Assembly (NCBI RefSeq): GCF_016101585.1
Contig: NZ_JACFQG010000002.1
Location: 62,001-126,000, forward strand
Source of the DNA: Bifidobacterium polysaccharolyticum
GTDB taxonomy: Bacteria > Actinomycetota > Actinomycetes > Actinomycetales > Bifidobacteriaceae
DNA length: 64,000 nt
Reading direction: 5' to 3'
A program made the translations under genes and the position numbers. Shown here in pieces: positions 38,202 through 46,731 of this stretch. Positions within the stretch are counted from its first letter, which is position 1; the number at the start of each line of letters is the position of its first letter. The notes under the pieces were generated by a model that made no database searches, had not been told where the DNA came from, and saw only the letters and a list, made by a program, of their open reading frames with translations.

Positions 38202-38336
38202 CACTGACTCCTTTTCCTTTGTGGATTCACTTGCCCAGATACCATCGGTCCGGATCCGGAGAGAAGAGGAGGCAGAAGACCCTTCCTCCCCCTGCGATTA
38301 CCGAGCTGGTTTCCTTTCTGAGCGGTCCGCCGCACC

Positions 38337-39737
38337 TTACTTCTTGTCAGTAATCTTGAACCCCTGTCCTTCGGCATAGGTCTTCAACGATTCTTGCCAC
38401 TTCGGGAAGACGGAAGCCAACTTCCCACCTTTCTTCATCTCCGGCACCACAATGTCCTTGAAGGAGGTGGCATACTGGGTATTGAAGGGAAGTATGGACC
38501 AATCGGTGTTGATCTTCTTGGAAGACTCCATGTATATGGCATTCACGTTCTGGTTGAAGTAGTCATTGTGCTGATTCTGGTAGGTCGCATCATCCAGATA
38601 GGCTTTGGTGGGCGAGAAGCGTATCCCGCCCTCGCTGTTTCCGGCCTTGATTGCAGCGGGATCGGAACAGATCCAGTTCAGGAAGGCCACGGCAGCCGCC
38701 CTCTTGTCCTTAGGGCAGGATGTTGTCACGGCAAAGAGTGAACCACCAATCGTGGCGGATTTGAAGTCGGCGGCTGAGGAACCCCAAGCAGGAGGCAGGG
38801 TGATTTCCACTTTCCCCTTCATGGACTGCTGTTGCTTCTCATAGGTGGAGCTGCGCCAGGCCCCATCGATCTTGGTGACCCACCGGCCCTCTGCGAACCC
38901 CCTGTTGTACTCATCGGTCTTGGATGCAACGGGCTCAAGAACGTCCTCGTCGATCAGCCTTTGAATAAAGTCGACCACCTCTTTGACCTTCTTGTTGGTC
39001 ATATCCAGGGTCACGTTCTCCAGACCTTTGACTTGCCACATGGGAGCTTTGGCCTGCCGCATAATGGCGGCCATATAACGGACATCAGCCGTATCTATAT
39101 AGCCCATGTATCTAGTGGGGTCGGCCTTGTGCAGTGCGATACCGGCTTGTTCGAACTCGTCCCAGGTTTTGGGAATGGCGATTCCATGCTGGTCGAGCAG
39201 ATCGCGACGGGAGTACATAACAATCGGCCCCTGATCCATAGGGAATCCGTAGAGTCCTCCCGCCACGTGAACATCAGCCCAGGCAGCCTTGGTATAACGG
39301 CTTCCCATCTGCTGTTCAATCGACTTGTCATTGATATTGAGCAGGGCCTTGGTCGTGGCGTACTGCGGCAGATAGTCATACTCCAACATGGTCATATCGG
39401 GAATGTCTTTGTTCGCCTTGATGACATTGGAGAACTTCGTGTAATGATCCGCAGCGGCACCTGTAGCCGTCACCTTGACCTTGATATGTGGATACTTGCT
39501 CTGGAAAGCGTCAATGGTGCTTTTGAGGCTGTCAGCCTGCCAGGTCCACAGCGTCAGCTCGACATCCTTATCCGATTTCAATGCTGCAGCCGCCTGCGAC
39601 GCGGTAACGCCACCCTCAGCGCCGGCAGACCGGTTCCCGCCATTATTTGAACCGGACCCGCAAGCACTCAATCCTGCAATCATGAAGAAACCGACGCACG
39701 CGCACACCACCTTGTGCCCTTTGGAATTCCAACTCAT
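38337..39737 (-). CDS. Sugar ABC transporter substrate-binding lipoprotein
   Basis: Cluster-B extracellular solute-binding protein, 466 residues from ATG 39737 (GAAAGGCGG upstream). It has a signal peptide with lipobox LSAC and lipidated Cys26. The body is the two-lobed fold of family 1 (FPMDQGPIVMYSRRDLLD, DEFEQAGIALHKADP). First gene of the importer-GH43-uxaA operon. The neighbours suggest xylo-oligosaccharides or uronic-acid-substituted xylo-oligosaccharides as ligands; this is inference. Confidence 0.93.
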   Translation of the reverse strand: MSWNSKGHKVVCACVGFFMIAGLSACGSGSNNGGNRSAGAEGGVTASQAAAALKSDKDVELTLWTWQADSLKSTIDAFQSKYPHIKVKVTATGAAADHYTKFSNVIKANKDIPDMTMLEYDYLPQYATTKALLNINDKSIEQQMGSRYTKAAWADVHVAGGLYGFPMDQGPIVMYSRRDLLDQHGIAIPKTWDEFEQAGIALHKADPTRYMGYIDTADVRYMAAIMRQAKAPMWQVKGLENVTLDMTNKKVKEVVDFIQRLIDEDVLEPVASKTDEYNRGFAEGRWVTKIDGAWRSSTYEKQQQSMKGKVEITLPPAWGSSAADFKSATIGGSLFAVTTSCPKDKRAAAVAFLNWICSDPAAIKAGNSEGGIRFSPTKAYLDDATYQNQHNDYFNQNVNAIYMESSKKINTDWSILPFNTQYATSFKDIVVPEMKKGGKLASVFPKWQESLKTYAEGQGFKITDKK

Positions 39738-39750
39738 AATCCGCCTTTCG

Positions 39751-39768
39751 ATAATCATCCTTGATTAT
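39751..39768. promoter_or_regulatory. Inverted repeat in the importer operon leader
   Basis: ATAATCA-tcct-TGATTAT, perfect 7-bp arms, about 20-37 bp downstream of the predicted transcription start and just before the ribosome-binding site. Likely a repressor operator or a leader hairpin. Confidence 0.45.
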
Positions 39769-39793
39769 GCGATTATTTATATTGCAATTTTCG

Positions 39794-39822
39794 ATAATAG
39801 CGCCATCTGTGATATAGGTCAA
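39794..39822 (-). promoter_or_regulatory. Promoter of the importer-GH43-uxaA operon
   Basis: TTGACC (39817-39822), 17-bp spacer, TATTAT (39794-39799), read on the minus strand. The predicted start is about 50 nt upstream of the binding-protein ATG. Confidence 0.7.
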
Positions 39823-39929
39823 ATCGTCTAATTATTAACTATTGAGCACCGATACGTCCACGAAACGGCCTTTATCCTATTAGTAAATACCTCCAATTGT
39901 TCCGCGTTTATCTTCTTTGGAGCAGCCAC

Positions 39930-39957
39930 TTGAGGAGTCGAAATATTTCGATATACT
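39930..39957 (+). promoter_or_regulatory. Promoter of the lacI-type gene with palindrome filling the spacer
   Basis: TTGAGG (39930-39935), 16-bp spacer, TATACT (39952-39957), ending 34 bp before the ATG at 39992. The perfect 14-bp palindrome TCGAAATATTTCGA occupies 39938-39951, exactly between the two elements, as expected for an autoregulated repressor. Confidence 0.65.
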
Positions 39958-39991
39958 TATCGAGCCAGTTATTATATGAAAAGGGGGGACT

Positions 39992-41026
39992 ATGCTTAAA
40001 TCTAAACCGTCGGCAAAGGTGAAATACCCAAAGCTGACCGACGTCTCCAAGGAGGCCGGGGTCTCCGCCGCAACCGTCTCCAAGGTGATCAACGGTAAAA
40101 GCGATGTGGCGGAAGAAACCCGTGAACGAGTCGAAAAGGCCATAGAGAAACTTGGCTACTCCAGATCAGGAAAGACGGGAACCTCTTCCAACCTAATTGA
40201 GATGGCTTTGCAACATCTGGATAATCCATGGACGCTCAACCTACTTGACGGAGCAGCAAAAGTGGCTTCTGAGAGGGGGATCAGACTGGTCTTAAGCGAA
40301 ATCGACGATCCTGGTTTACTATCAACCACTTGGTTGGACGAGGTACTGGCCCGTCGGCCCCTAGGAGCCATACTCATCTTCTCGAACCCCTCTTTGAGCC
40401 TGGCAAGAAGATTCGCATCCAGACGCATCCCTGCAGTCTTCGTCGATCCCTGGGGAAATCCCGTACTGGATACCATGTCCGTCCAGTCCGACAACTGGTC
40501 GGGCGGCCTGTTCGCTACCCGACATCTGATAGACCTTGGGCACCGGCACATCGCGACCATCACCGGTCCCGACAGCGTCATGTGCTCCATCGCCCGTTTC
40601 GACGGATACCGAAATGCCATGTCCGAAGCAGGATTGGCTGTCGACCCCAGTTTGATTCGCCACGGACAATTCAGCGTCGAGGATGGGGAACGGTTTGGAA
40701 TGGAGCTGTTGAGTTCACACAACCCTCCCTCGGCCATCTTTGCCCAGAGCGACTTCCTGGCAATGGGCGTATACAAGGCAGCAAAACGACTGGGAATCAG
40801 AATTCCCGAAGACCTATCAGTCGTCGGATTTGATGATATCCAGACGGCGGCATTCATGGGACCCGCTTTGACGACCGTACACCAGCCGCTCGTGGAGATG
40901 GCGGCCCGTGCCGCACACATGATTCTTGATGTGAGGGCACAAAAGACAATCGACCATCGGGTAATCCTACCCAACTCGCTCGTTATAAGGGAATCCACCT
41001 GCCCACCGACGACGCTGAGAAGTTAG
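39992..41026 (+). CDS. LacI-family transcriptional regulator
   Basis: A 344-residue repressor: DNA-binding HTH and hinge at about 14-65 (LTDVSKEAGVSAATVSKVINGKSDV) and a periplasmic-binding-protein-like effector domain (about 70-335, with VVGFDDIQTAAFMGPALTTVHQP). It is divergent from the importer-GH43-uxaA operon and is the obvious candidate for its repressor, probably sensing a xylo-oligosaccharide or uronate. AAGGGGGG six bases before the ATG supports the start. Confidence 0.93.
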   Translation: MLKSKPSAKVKYPKLTDVSKEAGVSAATVSKVINGKSDVAEETRERVEKAIEKLGYSRSGKTGTSSNLIEMALQHLDNPWTLNLLDGAAKVASERGIRLVLSEIDDPGLLSTTWLDEVLARRPLGAILIFSNPSLSLARRFASRRIPAVFVDPWGNPVLDTMSVQSDNWSGGLFATRHLIDLGHRHIATITGPDSVMCSIARFDGYRNAMSEAGLAVDPSLIRHGQFSVEDGERFGMELLSSHNPPSAIFAQSDFLAMGVYKAAKRLGIRIPEDLSVVGFDDIQTAAFMGPALTTVHQPLVEMAARAAHMILDVRAQKTIDHRVILPNSLVIRESTCPPTTLRS

Positions 41027-41048
41027 CAAACAGCACATGCTTGACAGC

Positions 41049-41082
41049 CGGCCTGGAATGACTCAAGGCATTGTCCAGGCCG
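41049..41082. terminator. Hairpin between the convergent lacI-type gene and uxaC
   Basis: Perfect 9-bp stem CGGCCTGGA/TCCAGGCCG in the 73-bp gap between two converging genes. Neither side has a clear T-run, so it is only a possible bidirectional terminator. Confidence 0.4.
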
Positions 41083-41099
41083 ATGATGCCTTCCGGAAG

Positions 41100-42506
41100 T
41101 CAGTCCTCAAAAAGGGCCAAGGCGTTCTCGTAGGAGACCGCACGCACCAGAGGAGCCAGATACTCCTTGTCATCTGGTATGACGCCCTGGGCGGCCCAGT
41201 CGCCCAAGAGCCCGCAAAGCACTCTGCGGAAGAGCTCATGCCTGGGGAAGGACAGGAAGCTGCGGGAGTCCGTGGTCATTCCTACCGCATTGCCCAGGAG
41301 CGAGGTTTCAGCCAAAACTTCGAGCTGCCGACGCATCCCGGTGACGGTGTCGTTAAACCACCAGGCATTGCCCAACTGAAGCTGGCCCCGATCATCGCCT
41401 CCGAAGCAGCCTAAATCAGTGGCTATGGCCATATAGTCGTTGGGATTGAGGGAATAGACGATGGTTCTGGGCAAAATGTTCGAACTCTGCGCCTGGTCAA
41501 GGAGTGCGGCAAGGGGGGCGGCAACCGAATTGTCGGCCATCGAATCGTAACCCGTGTCGGCTCCAAGCTTTCGGAAAGCCGTCGAGTTGTTGTTGCGGCT
41601 GGCCTGAAGATGCAGCTGCATGGTCCAGCCCTTGTCCTTGTAGATTCGCATCAGCTCAAGAAGGAGAGCCGCGCGATATTGGGCCTGTTCATGCCTGTCC
41701 AGGTCTAGCCCGGCCCTGGCCTTGCTGAAAATGGCATCCAGATTCTCAGCAGTCGCCGGAGCGAATTCCACCACATCGACAGCATGGTCGGAGAGTCTGG
41801 AACCATGCTGGTGGAAGTACTCCACCCGATCACGCAGAGCGTCGACCAGTCCGCTGAAGTCATTGATCGGCTTGCCACAGACCGACTCCATTGTGCCGAT
41901 CCAATCGCCATACCCTTCGGCGGTCGGATTCAGGGCCGCATCCGGACGGAAGGCGGGAACCATCCTAAAGGGCTCCCCCTCCTTGGCGAATTGATCGTGA
42001 TACTCCAGATTATCCTCAGGGGAATCCGTGGTGCAGACGATCTTGACGTTCATGCGACGCAGAAGCGCTCTTCGCGAGAAGTCCGGGGTGGCCAGCTGTT
42101 CATTCGTCTGATCAAAGATGGACTTGGCGGTCTTGGTGGTCAGGGGTTCGCGGATGCCGAAGTACCTCTGCAGCTCCATGTGCGTCCACAGATAGACTGG
42201 GCTACCCACAGCCTGTTCCATGGTCTGGGCATAAGCCATAAATTTGTCCCAAGGGTCCCCGTCTCCGGTGATCAGCCGTTCCGGAATGCCATTGGCCCTC
42301 TCCAGCCGCCATTTATAATGGTCTCCATAATTGTGACCATCTGTCAGCCAAGCCTCGACAATATTATCGAAGTTGGGATCCTCATAGATTTCTTTGGCGT
42401 GCAAATGGCAGTGATAATCCACCAGAGGAAGATTCTCAGCTACCTCATGGAACAACTCCCGAGACAATTGCGTCCCGAGAAGAAAATCATCATCCAGGAA
42501 AGCCAC
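41100..42506 (-). CDS. uxaC: Glucuronate (uronate) isomerase
   Basis: Isomerises D-glucuronate to D-fructuronate and D-galacturonate to D-tagaturonate, the entry step for both. The protein resembles UxaC of the amidohydrolase superfamily, with the metal motif DYHCHL near the N-terminus, WLTDGHNYGDHYKWR, and DSRSFLSFPRHELFRR near the C-terminus. I chose GTG 42506, preceded by AAGGAG with a 6-base gap; this gives 468 residues, close to the family's usual 470. An upstream in-frame ATG would add a non-conserved 19-residue extension. Confidence 0.93.
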   Translation of the reverse strand: MAFLDDDFLLGTQLSRELFHEVAENLPLVDYHCHLHAKEIYEDPNFDNIVEAWLTDGHNYGDHYKWRLERANGIPERLITGDGDPWDKFMAYAQTMEQAVGSPVYLWTHMELQRYFGIREPLTTKTAKSIFDQTNEQLATPDFSRRALLRRMNVKIVCTTDSPEDNLEYHDQFAKEGEPFRMVPAFRPDAALNPTAEGYGDWIGTMESVCGKPINDFSGLVDALRDRVEYFHQHGSRLSDHAVDVVEFAPATAENLDAIFSKARAGLDLDRHEQAQYRAALLLELMRIYKDKGWTMQLHLQASRNNNSTAFRKLGADTGYDSMADNSVAAPLAALLDQAQSSNILPRTIVYSLNPNDYMAIATDLGCFGGDDRGQLQLGNAWWFNDTVTGMRRQLEVLAETSLLGNAVGMTTDSRSFLSFPRHELFRRVLCGLLGDWAAQGVIPDDKEYLAPLVRAVSYENALALFED

Positions 42507-42695
42507 TACAAACTCCTTAGTCGAAAACAGCAAGTCGGGCATTCGAATTTCCGCGATGCCCAAGATTCTCCTGTACAGACCAACAGACAGGCGAAACAGT
42601 CACACGATCGGAACTCACATATGCTATGAGTCAGCCTATGCGCGTCTGAAAAGATACGGTCTCGATGTTGCCATGATTTGTCGAAACTCCCCTGA

Positions 42696-43706
42696 TCAGG
42701 AATCTGACGCAGCCTTTCCCGTGCTTTCCCGGACGATCAGGCGAGAGGGAATCATGATGCTCTGCGCCAGATTGGCTCGGCCATTCAGCCGATCCAAAAG
42801 AATGCCGGCTGCTGTCTTACCCAGTTTGGGCGGGGTGTTACCCACGCTGGACAATGGCGGATCACTGACCTGCGCCATAGTGTCATTGTCGAATCCGATG
42901 ATCACATAGTCGTCCGGACAGCGAATACCCTGACGACGCATGGCAGCCATGAAACCCAAGGCCATCAGATCATTGTGAGCAATGACGGCGCCTGTAGGAT
43001 CATTCAGGTACTGCTTGGCCAGGGCATACCCCCCGACGAAGGTGGGAAGACCCGGCCAAATTCGTCGAACACTCACCCCACGCTTGCGAAACTCTTCGCA
43101 GGTGTGATTCCACCTGACTCCCACCGACCATGACGAAGAAGGCCCATCCAGATAGGTCACTCGAGAAAAGCCCATGGAAACCAGTAGTTCAGCGGCCTGA
43201 CGGATACCAGTGCCAATATCGATGGCCACACTGGGCACCCCACGCACGGTCCGGTTAACCACGACGATGGGCCTGGTCTGGGCGCACTTGCGGATCATGG
43301 CATCAGGCATTCTCGATGAAGTCAGGATTACCCCGTCCACATAGGCGGCGATCTTGTTGAAGGCCGCCCGCTCTCTGCTGGCGCTTTCCTCGGATTCAGC
43401 GACGATAAGGGCAAATCCAGCCAGGTTGGACTCGTGCTGTACAGAACGGATGATGTCAGAGAAGAACTGGTTGGCGATGTCCGGAACGATGATGGCGATC
43501 ATGCCCCGCAACGTCCTGGACGGAACCGTATCGACCGGCTCCGTATAGTACCCCAGTGCGTCGGCTGCAGCGAATATCCGCTTGGTTGTGGCCGCACTGA
43601 CCCTATCAGGCCGAGCAAATGCCCTTGATACCGTGGAGGGCGAGACACCGGCCTTGTCAGCCACCTCTCTGATCGTTACGCGCCTGGAACGGTTATGACC
43701 GTTCAT
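42696..43706 (-). CDS. LacI-family regulator, tandem paralogue 1
   Basis: A 336-residue repressor with HTH VTIREVADKAGVSPSTVSRAFARPDRVS at about 10-37 and an effector domain to about 330. It is strikingly similar to the gene just upstream (shared MPDAMIRKCAQ, TYLDGP, DPTGAVIAHNDLMA, IGFDNDTM), and its ATG overlaps that gene's stop by 4 bp. It probably regulates uxaC (189 bp downstream) and/or the other uronate genes. The ligand is likely a pathway intermediate such as fructuronate, tagaturonate or KDG. Confidence 0.92.
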   Translation of the reverse strand: MNGHNRSRRVTIREVADKAGVSPSTVSRAFARPDRVSAATTKRIFAAADALGYYTEPVDTVPSRTLRGMIAIIVPDIANQFFSDIIRSVQHESNLAGFALIVAESEESASRERAAFNKIAAYVDGVILTSSRMPDAMIRKCAQTRPIVVVNRTVRGVPSVAIDIGTGIRQAAELLVSMGFSRVTYLDGPSSSWSVGVRWNHTCEEFRKRGVSVRRIWPGLPTFVGGYALAKQYLNDPTGAVIAHNDLMALGFMAAMRRQGIRCPDDYVIIGFDNDTMAQVSDPPLSSVGNTPPKLGKTAAGILLDRLNGRANLAQSIMIPSRLIVRESTGKAASDS

Positions 43707-44770
43707 GACCGAGATTCCTTCTCTGCCCCGTTTCGAGCCAAAGGCTTGCTCGACCTGGCACCCGTGCTCTGCCTGATGACCAGACGGGCGGGAACCGTCG
43801 GGGCTACGGACAGGTTGGCTCCGGAAAGACGTTGCATAAGGAGGTCGGCAGCCCCCCGCCCGAGGACTGAAAGGGACATATGAATGGTGGTCAGAGGCGG
43901 ACTGCTCACCATGGACATGGTGTCGTTGTCGAACCCGATGACAGAGATATCACGAGGGCATTCGCAACCAAGCCGTCTGAGGGCCGCGATCAGGCCGATG
44001 GCCATCAGATCATTATGGGCGATGACCGCTCCTGTAGGGTCGTCCATATACTTCTCTGCGAAGGAATAGCCTCCGTAAAAGGTAGGAGCGCAAGGCAGCG
44101 AACGCTTGACGCTCATCCCCTTGGCGTCGCATTCATTGAAGATATGCCGCCACCGGATGCCTCCTGACCATGAGGCCGCCGGACCATCCAAATAAGTGAG
44201 ACTCCGATAACCCAATGAGTATAGGTAGTCGACCGCTTGACAGGCCCCCTTGGCCACGTCGATGCTGATGCTGGATACACCACGAACGTCACGGTTGACG
44301 CTGACCAAAGGACGCAGCTGGGCGCACTTGCGGATCATGGCATCGGGCATCCTCGGGGAGACCAGGATGATTCCCGAGACCACGGGAGCGACCGTATCGA
44401 CGATCCTGCGCTCCCTGGTGATAGACTCCCGGGTATCAAGAATCAGGGTTTCAAAGCGCAAGCGTTCGCACTCGTCCTGGATGTTGCGAATAACACCGGT
44501 GAAAAACTGATTGCCCAGGTCGGGCACAATGACCGCAACCAGCCCCCTGCCCTGCGAGCCTGACCGGCTGTCGACGATATCGCTGTGATAGCCCAGTTCA
44601 TCAGCGACCTTCTGAACCATTCGAGCCGTAGAAATACTGACCCGATCCGGGCGCGAGAAGGTACGCGAGACCGTTGAGGGGGACACCCCGGCCTGACGAG
44701 CCACATCATATATGGTGATATGGCGGTTGTCCGTGGAGGCATCGCCACCCGAATCTGCTCCGGTCTTCAT
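43703..44770 (-). CDS. LacI-family regulator, tandem paralogue 2
   Basis: A 355-residue repressor with HTH ITIYDVARQAGVSPSTVSRTFSRPDRVS at about 18-45 and the usual effector domain. It is transcribed divergently from uxuB-uxuA across 243 bp, so it likely controls them. The two tandem repressors share the recognition-helix sequence VSPSTVSR, so they may bind the same operator or form mixed dimers while sensing different ligands. The short C-terminal tail after the domain is basic. Confidence 0.92.
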   Translation of the reverse strand: MKTGADSGGDASTDNRHITIYDVARQAGVSPSTVSRTFSRPDRVSISTARMVQKVADELGYHSDIVDSRSGSQGRGLVAVIVPDLGNQFFTGVIRNIQDECERLRFETLILDTRESITRERRIVDTVAPVVSGIILVSPRMPDAMIRKCAQLRPLVSVNRDVRGVSSISIDVAKGACQAVDYLYSLGYRSLTYLDGPAASWSGGIRWRHIFNECDAKGMSVKRSLPCAPTFYGGYSFAEKYMDDPTGAVIAHNDLMAIGLIAALRRLGCECPRDISVIGFDNDTMSMVSSPPLTTIHMSLSVLGRGAADLLMQRLSGANLSVAPTVPARLVIRQSTGARSSKPLARNGAEKESRS

Positions 44771-45013
44771 CTATTCGTATCAGCCTTCCTTGGTCTGCCC
44801 CATATCGCATGAAATACACGCCAACGGTGCCGAGCACTTCCAGCTTCCAAGTATAAGTGACTTCCCAGTTCTATAGCAGCCGACAGCAGTCTGATGAGAA
44901 ACAAACTGCAACTACGAAAGCAGACAGGCACCAACTTGATAGGTTCGGAGGCAGGACGGACAAGCGTTACGCCTGGTCTCCGCGATATGTTTTTTTGATA
45001 AAGGAAGGCACTG

Positions 45014-46678
45014 ATGCTTCACCTTAGTGACGATATACATAATGAGTCCACAGCCTGGCAGAAGGCCGGCGTGACCCTGCCAACCTACGACATCGAAGCC
45101 ATGCGCCAGGCCACCAAGCGCTCGCCTGCCTGGATCCACTTTGGGGCCGGCAATCTCTTCAGGGCAGTCCACGCCCCCATTGCCCAACAACTTCTGGAGT
45201 CAGGCGCCACCGACCGAGGCATATTGGTGGCCGAATCCTTCGACCCCGCCATCGTCGATCAGGCCTACACCCCCTTCGACGACCGCTATCTTCAGGTCAT
45301 CTTGAGAGCGGACGGATCCATGAAAACATCGTTGATCGCCTCCGTCGCGGGCGCCTACCCACTGGGCGAGGATCCGAAACCCTTGCATGATCTGAGGCTG
45401 GTCTTCCGCAATCCCAGCCTGCAGATGGTCACCACGACCATCACCGAGAAAGGCTATGCCCTGGTTGATTCCCAGGGCCAGCCGCTACCATGGATCGCTC
45501 CGGAATTCGAGGGCGGACCCGATAAAGCCAAGAGCGCCATCGCAGTCATCACGGCCCTCCTGCTGGAGCGCTTCAAGGCCGGCGCCCTTCCCCTGGCCCT
45601 GGTCAGCACCGACAACTTCTCACGAAACGGGGAGCGGTTCGGCCAAGCCGTCAGGCAGATGGCTGACGAGTGGATAGGGAGGGGTCTGGCCGAAAAAGGC
45701 TTCGGTGACTACCTCAGAGACAAGAACAAGATCACCTTCCCGCTGACCATGATCGACAGAATCACTCCCAACCCTGACAAGGAGGTGGGTCGCCGCCTCA
45801 AGGCTCTGGGCATCGCCGACGCGGAACCTTTCCGGACCAGGGGCGGAACCGCTATGGCCCCATATGCCAACACTGAGGAAACATGGTATTGGGTGGTTGA
45901 GGACGACTTCCCTGCAGGCCGCCCGCCTCTGGAGAAAGCAGGGGTCTACATGGCCGACAAGGACACGGTCAACGCCGCCGACCAGATGAAGGTCACCACC
46001 TGCCTGAACCCCCTGCACACGGCCCTGGCCGTCTTCGGGATGCTCCTGGGGTATCCGACCATGTCAAAGACCATCGCCGACCCGGACCTCAAGGCCTTGG
46101 TCACCCGCCTCGGGTATGTGGAAGGACTGCCTGTGGTCGAGGACCCGAGTATCTTCTCCCCCAAGGAGTTCCTCCGCCAAGTCATTGAGATCAGGGTTCC
46201 CAATCCTGGCCTACCCGATACGCCGGCGCGCATCTGCGCCGACACCTCCCAGAAGATTCCGGTCAGATACGGAATCACCATCAGCAAGTACATCCGAGCC
46301 AAGGACCTTGACACAGCCGATCTGGAAGCCATCCCGCTGATCATCGCCGCCTGGCTGCGGCTGCTGATCGGTTCGGATGGCAATGGAATCGACGATGCCG
46401 GACGGCCGGTCAAGCTGAGCCCAGACCCGCGCCTGGAGGAGCTTCAAAGAATTCTGGTCGACATCCCACTCAACGGGTCAGCCAAGAAGGAGACTCTGGC
46501 GACCACGATCAAGTCCATCCTGGCCGACACATCCATCTTCGGAACCGATCTGAACGCCACCCCGCTGGCCGACAAAATCGAGACCTTCCTGACCGCCATG
46601 TGCCGGGGCAACGGCGCTGTAGCGAGCACCCTTCACAAAGCTGCAAGCGCCTGGTGGCATCGGCAGCCTACTGACTGA
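45014..46678 (+). CDS. uxuB: D-mannonate oxidoreductase (fructuronate reductase)
   Basis: NAD-dependent reduction of D-fructuronate to D-mannonate. The 554-residue protein belongs to the mannitol dehydrogenase family. It has the N-terminal Rossmann domain (WIHFGAGNLFRAVHAP, about 41-56) and the C-terminal domain with VSTDNFSRNGERF and the catalytic-type segment TCLNPLHTALA. A mannitol-dehydrogenase function is excluded mainly by context: uxuA follows 53 bp downstream. AAGGAAGG precedes the ATG. Confidence 0.9.
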   Translation: MLHLSDDIHNESTAWQKAGVTLPTYDIEAMRQATKRSPAWIHFGAGNLFRAVHAPIAQQLLESGATDRGILVAESFDPAIVDQAYTPFDDRYLQVILRADGSMKTSLIASVAGAYPLGEDPKPLHDLRLVFRNPSLQMVTTTITEKGYALVDSQGQPLPWIAPEFEGGPDKAKSAIAVITALLLERFKAGALPLALVSTDNFSRNGERFGQAVRQMADEWIGRGLAEKGFGDYLRDKNKITFPLTMIDRITPNPDKEVGRRLKALGIADAEPFRTRGGTAMAPYANTEETWYWVVEDDFPAGRPPLEKAGVYMADKDTVNAADQMKVTTCLNPLHTALAVFGMLLGYPTMSKTIADPDLKALVTRLGYVEGLPVVEDPSIFSPKEFLRQVIEIRVPNPGLPDTPARICADTSQKIPVRYGITISKYIRAKDLDTADLEAIPLIIAAWLRLLIGSDGNGIDDAGRPVKLSPDPRLEELQRILVDIPLNGSAKKETLATTIKSILADTSIFGTDLNATPLADKIETFLTAMCRGNGAVASTLHKAASAWWHRQPTD

Positions 46679-46731
46679 ACAAGGCACACAATGACCGGGT
46701 CCGCCCGATCCGGATGTAAGGAGAAAACATC

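Noticed and set aside
42613-42631. ACTCA/TGAGT inverted repeat in the leader of uxaC
   Set aside because: Short arms with an imperfect centre, expected by chance in a gap of this size; not strong enough to call an operator.
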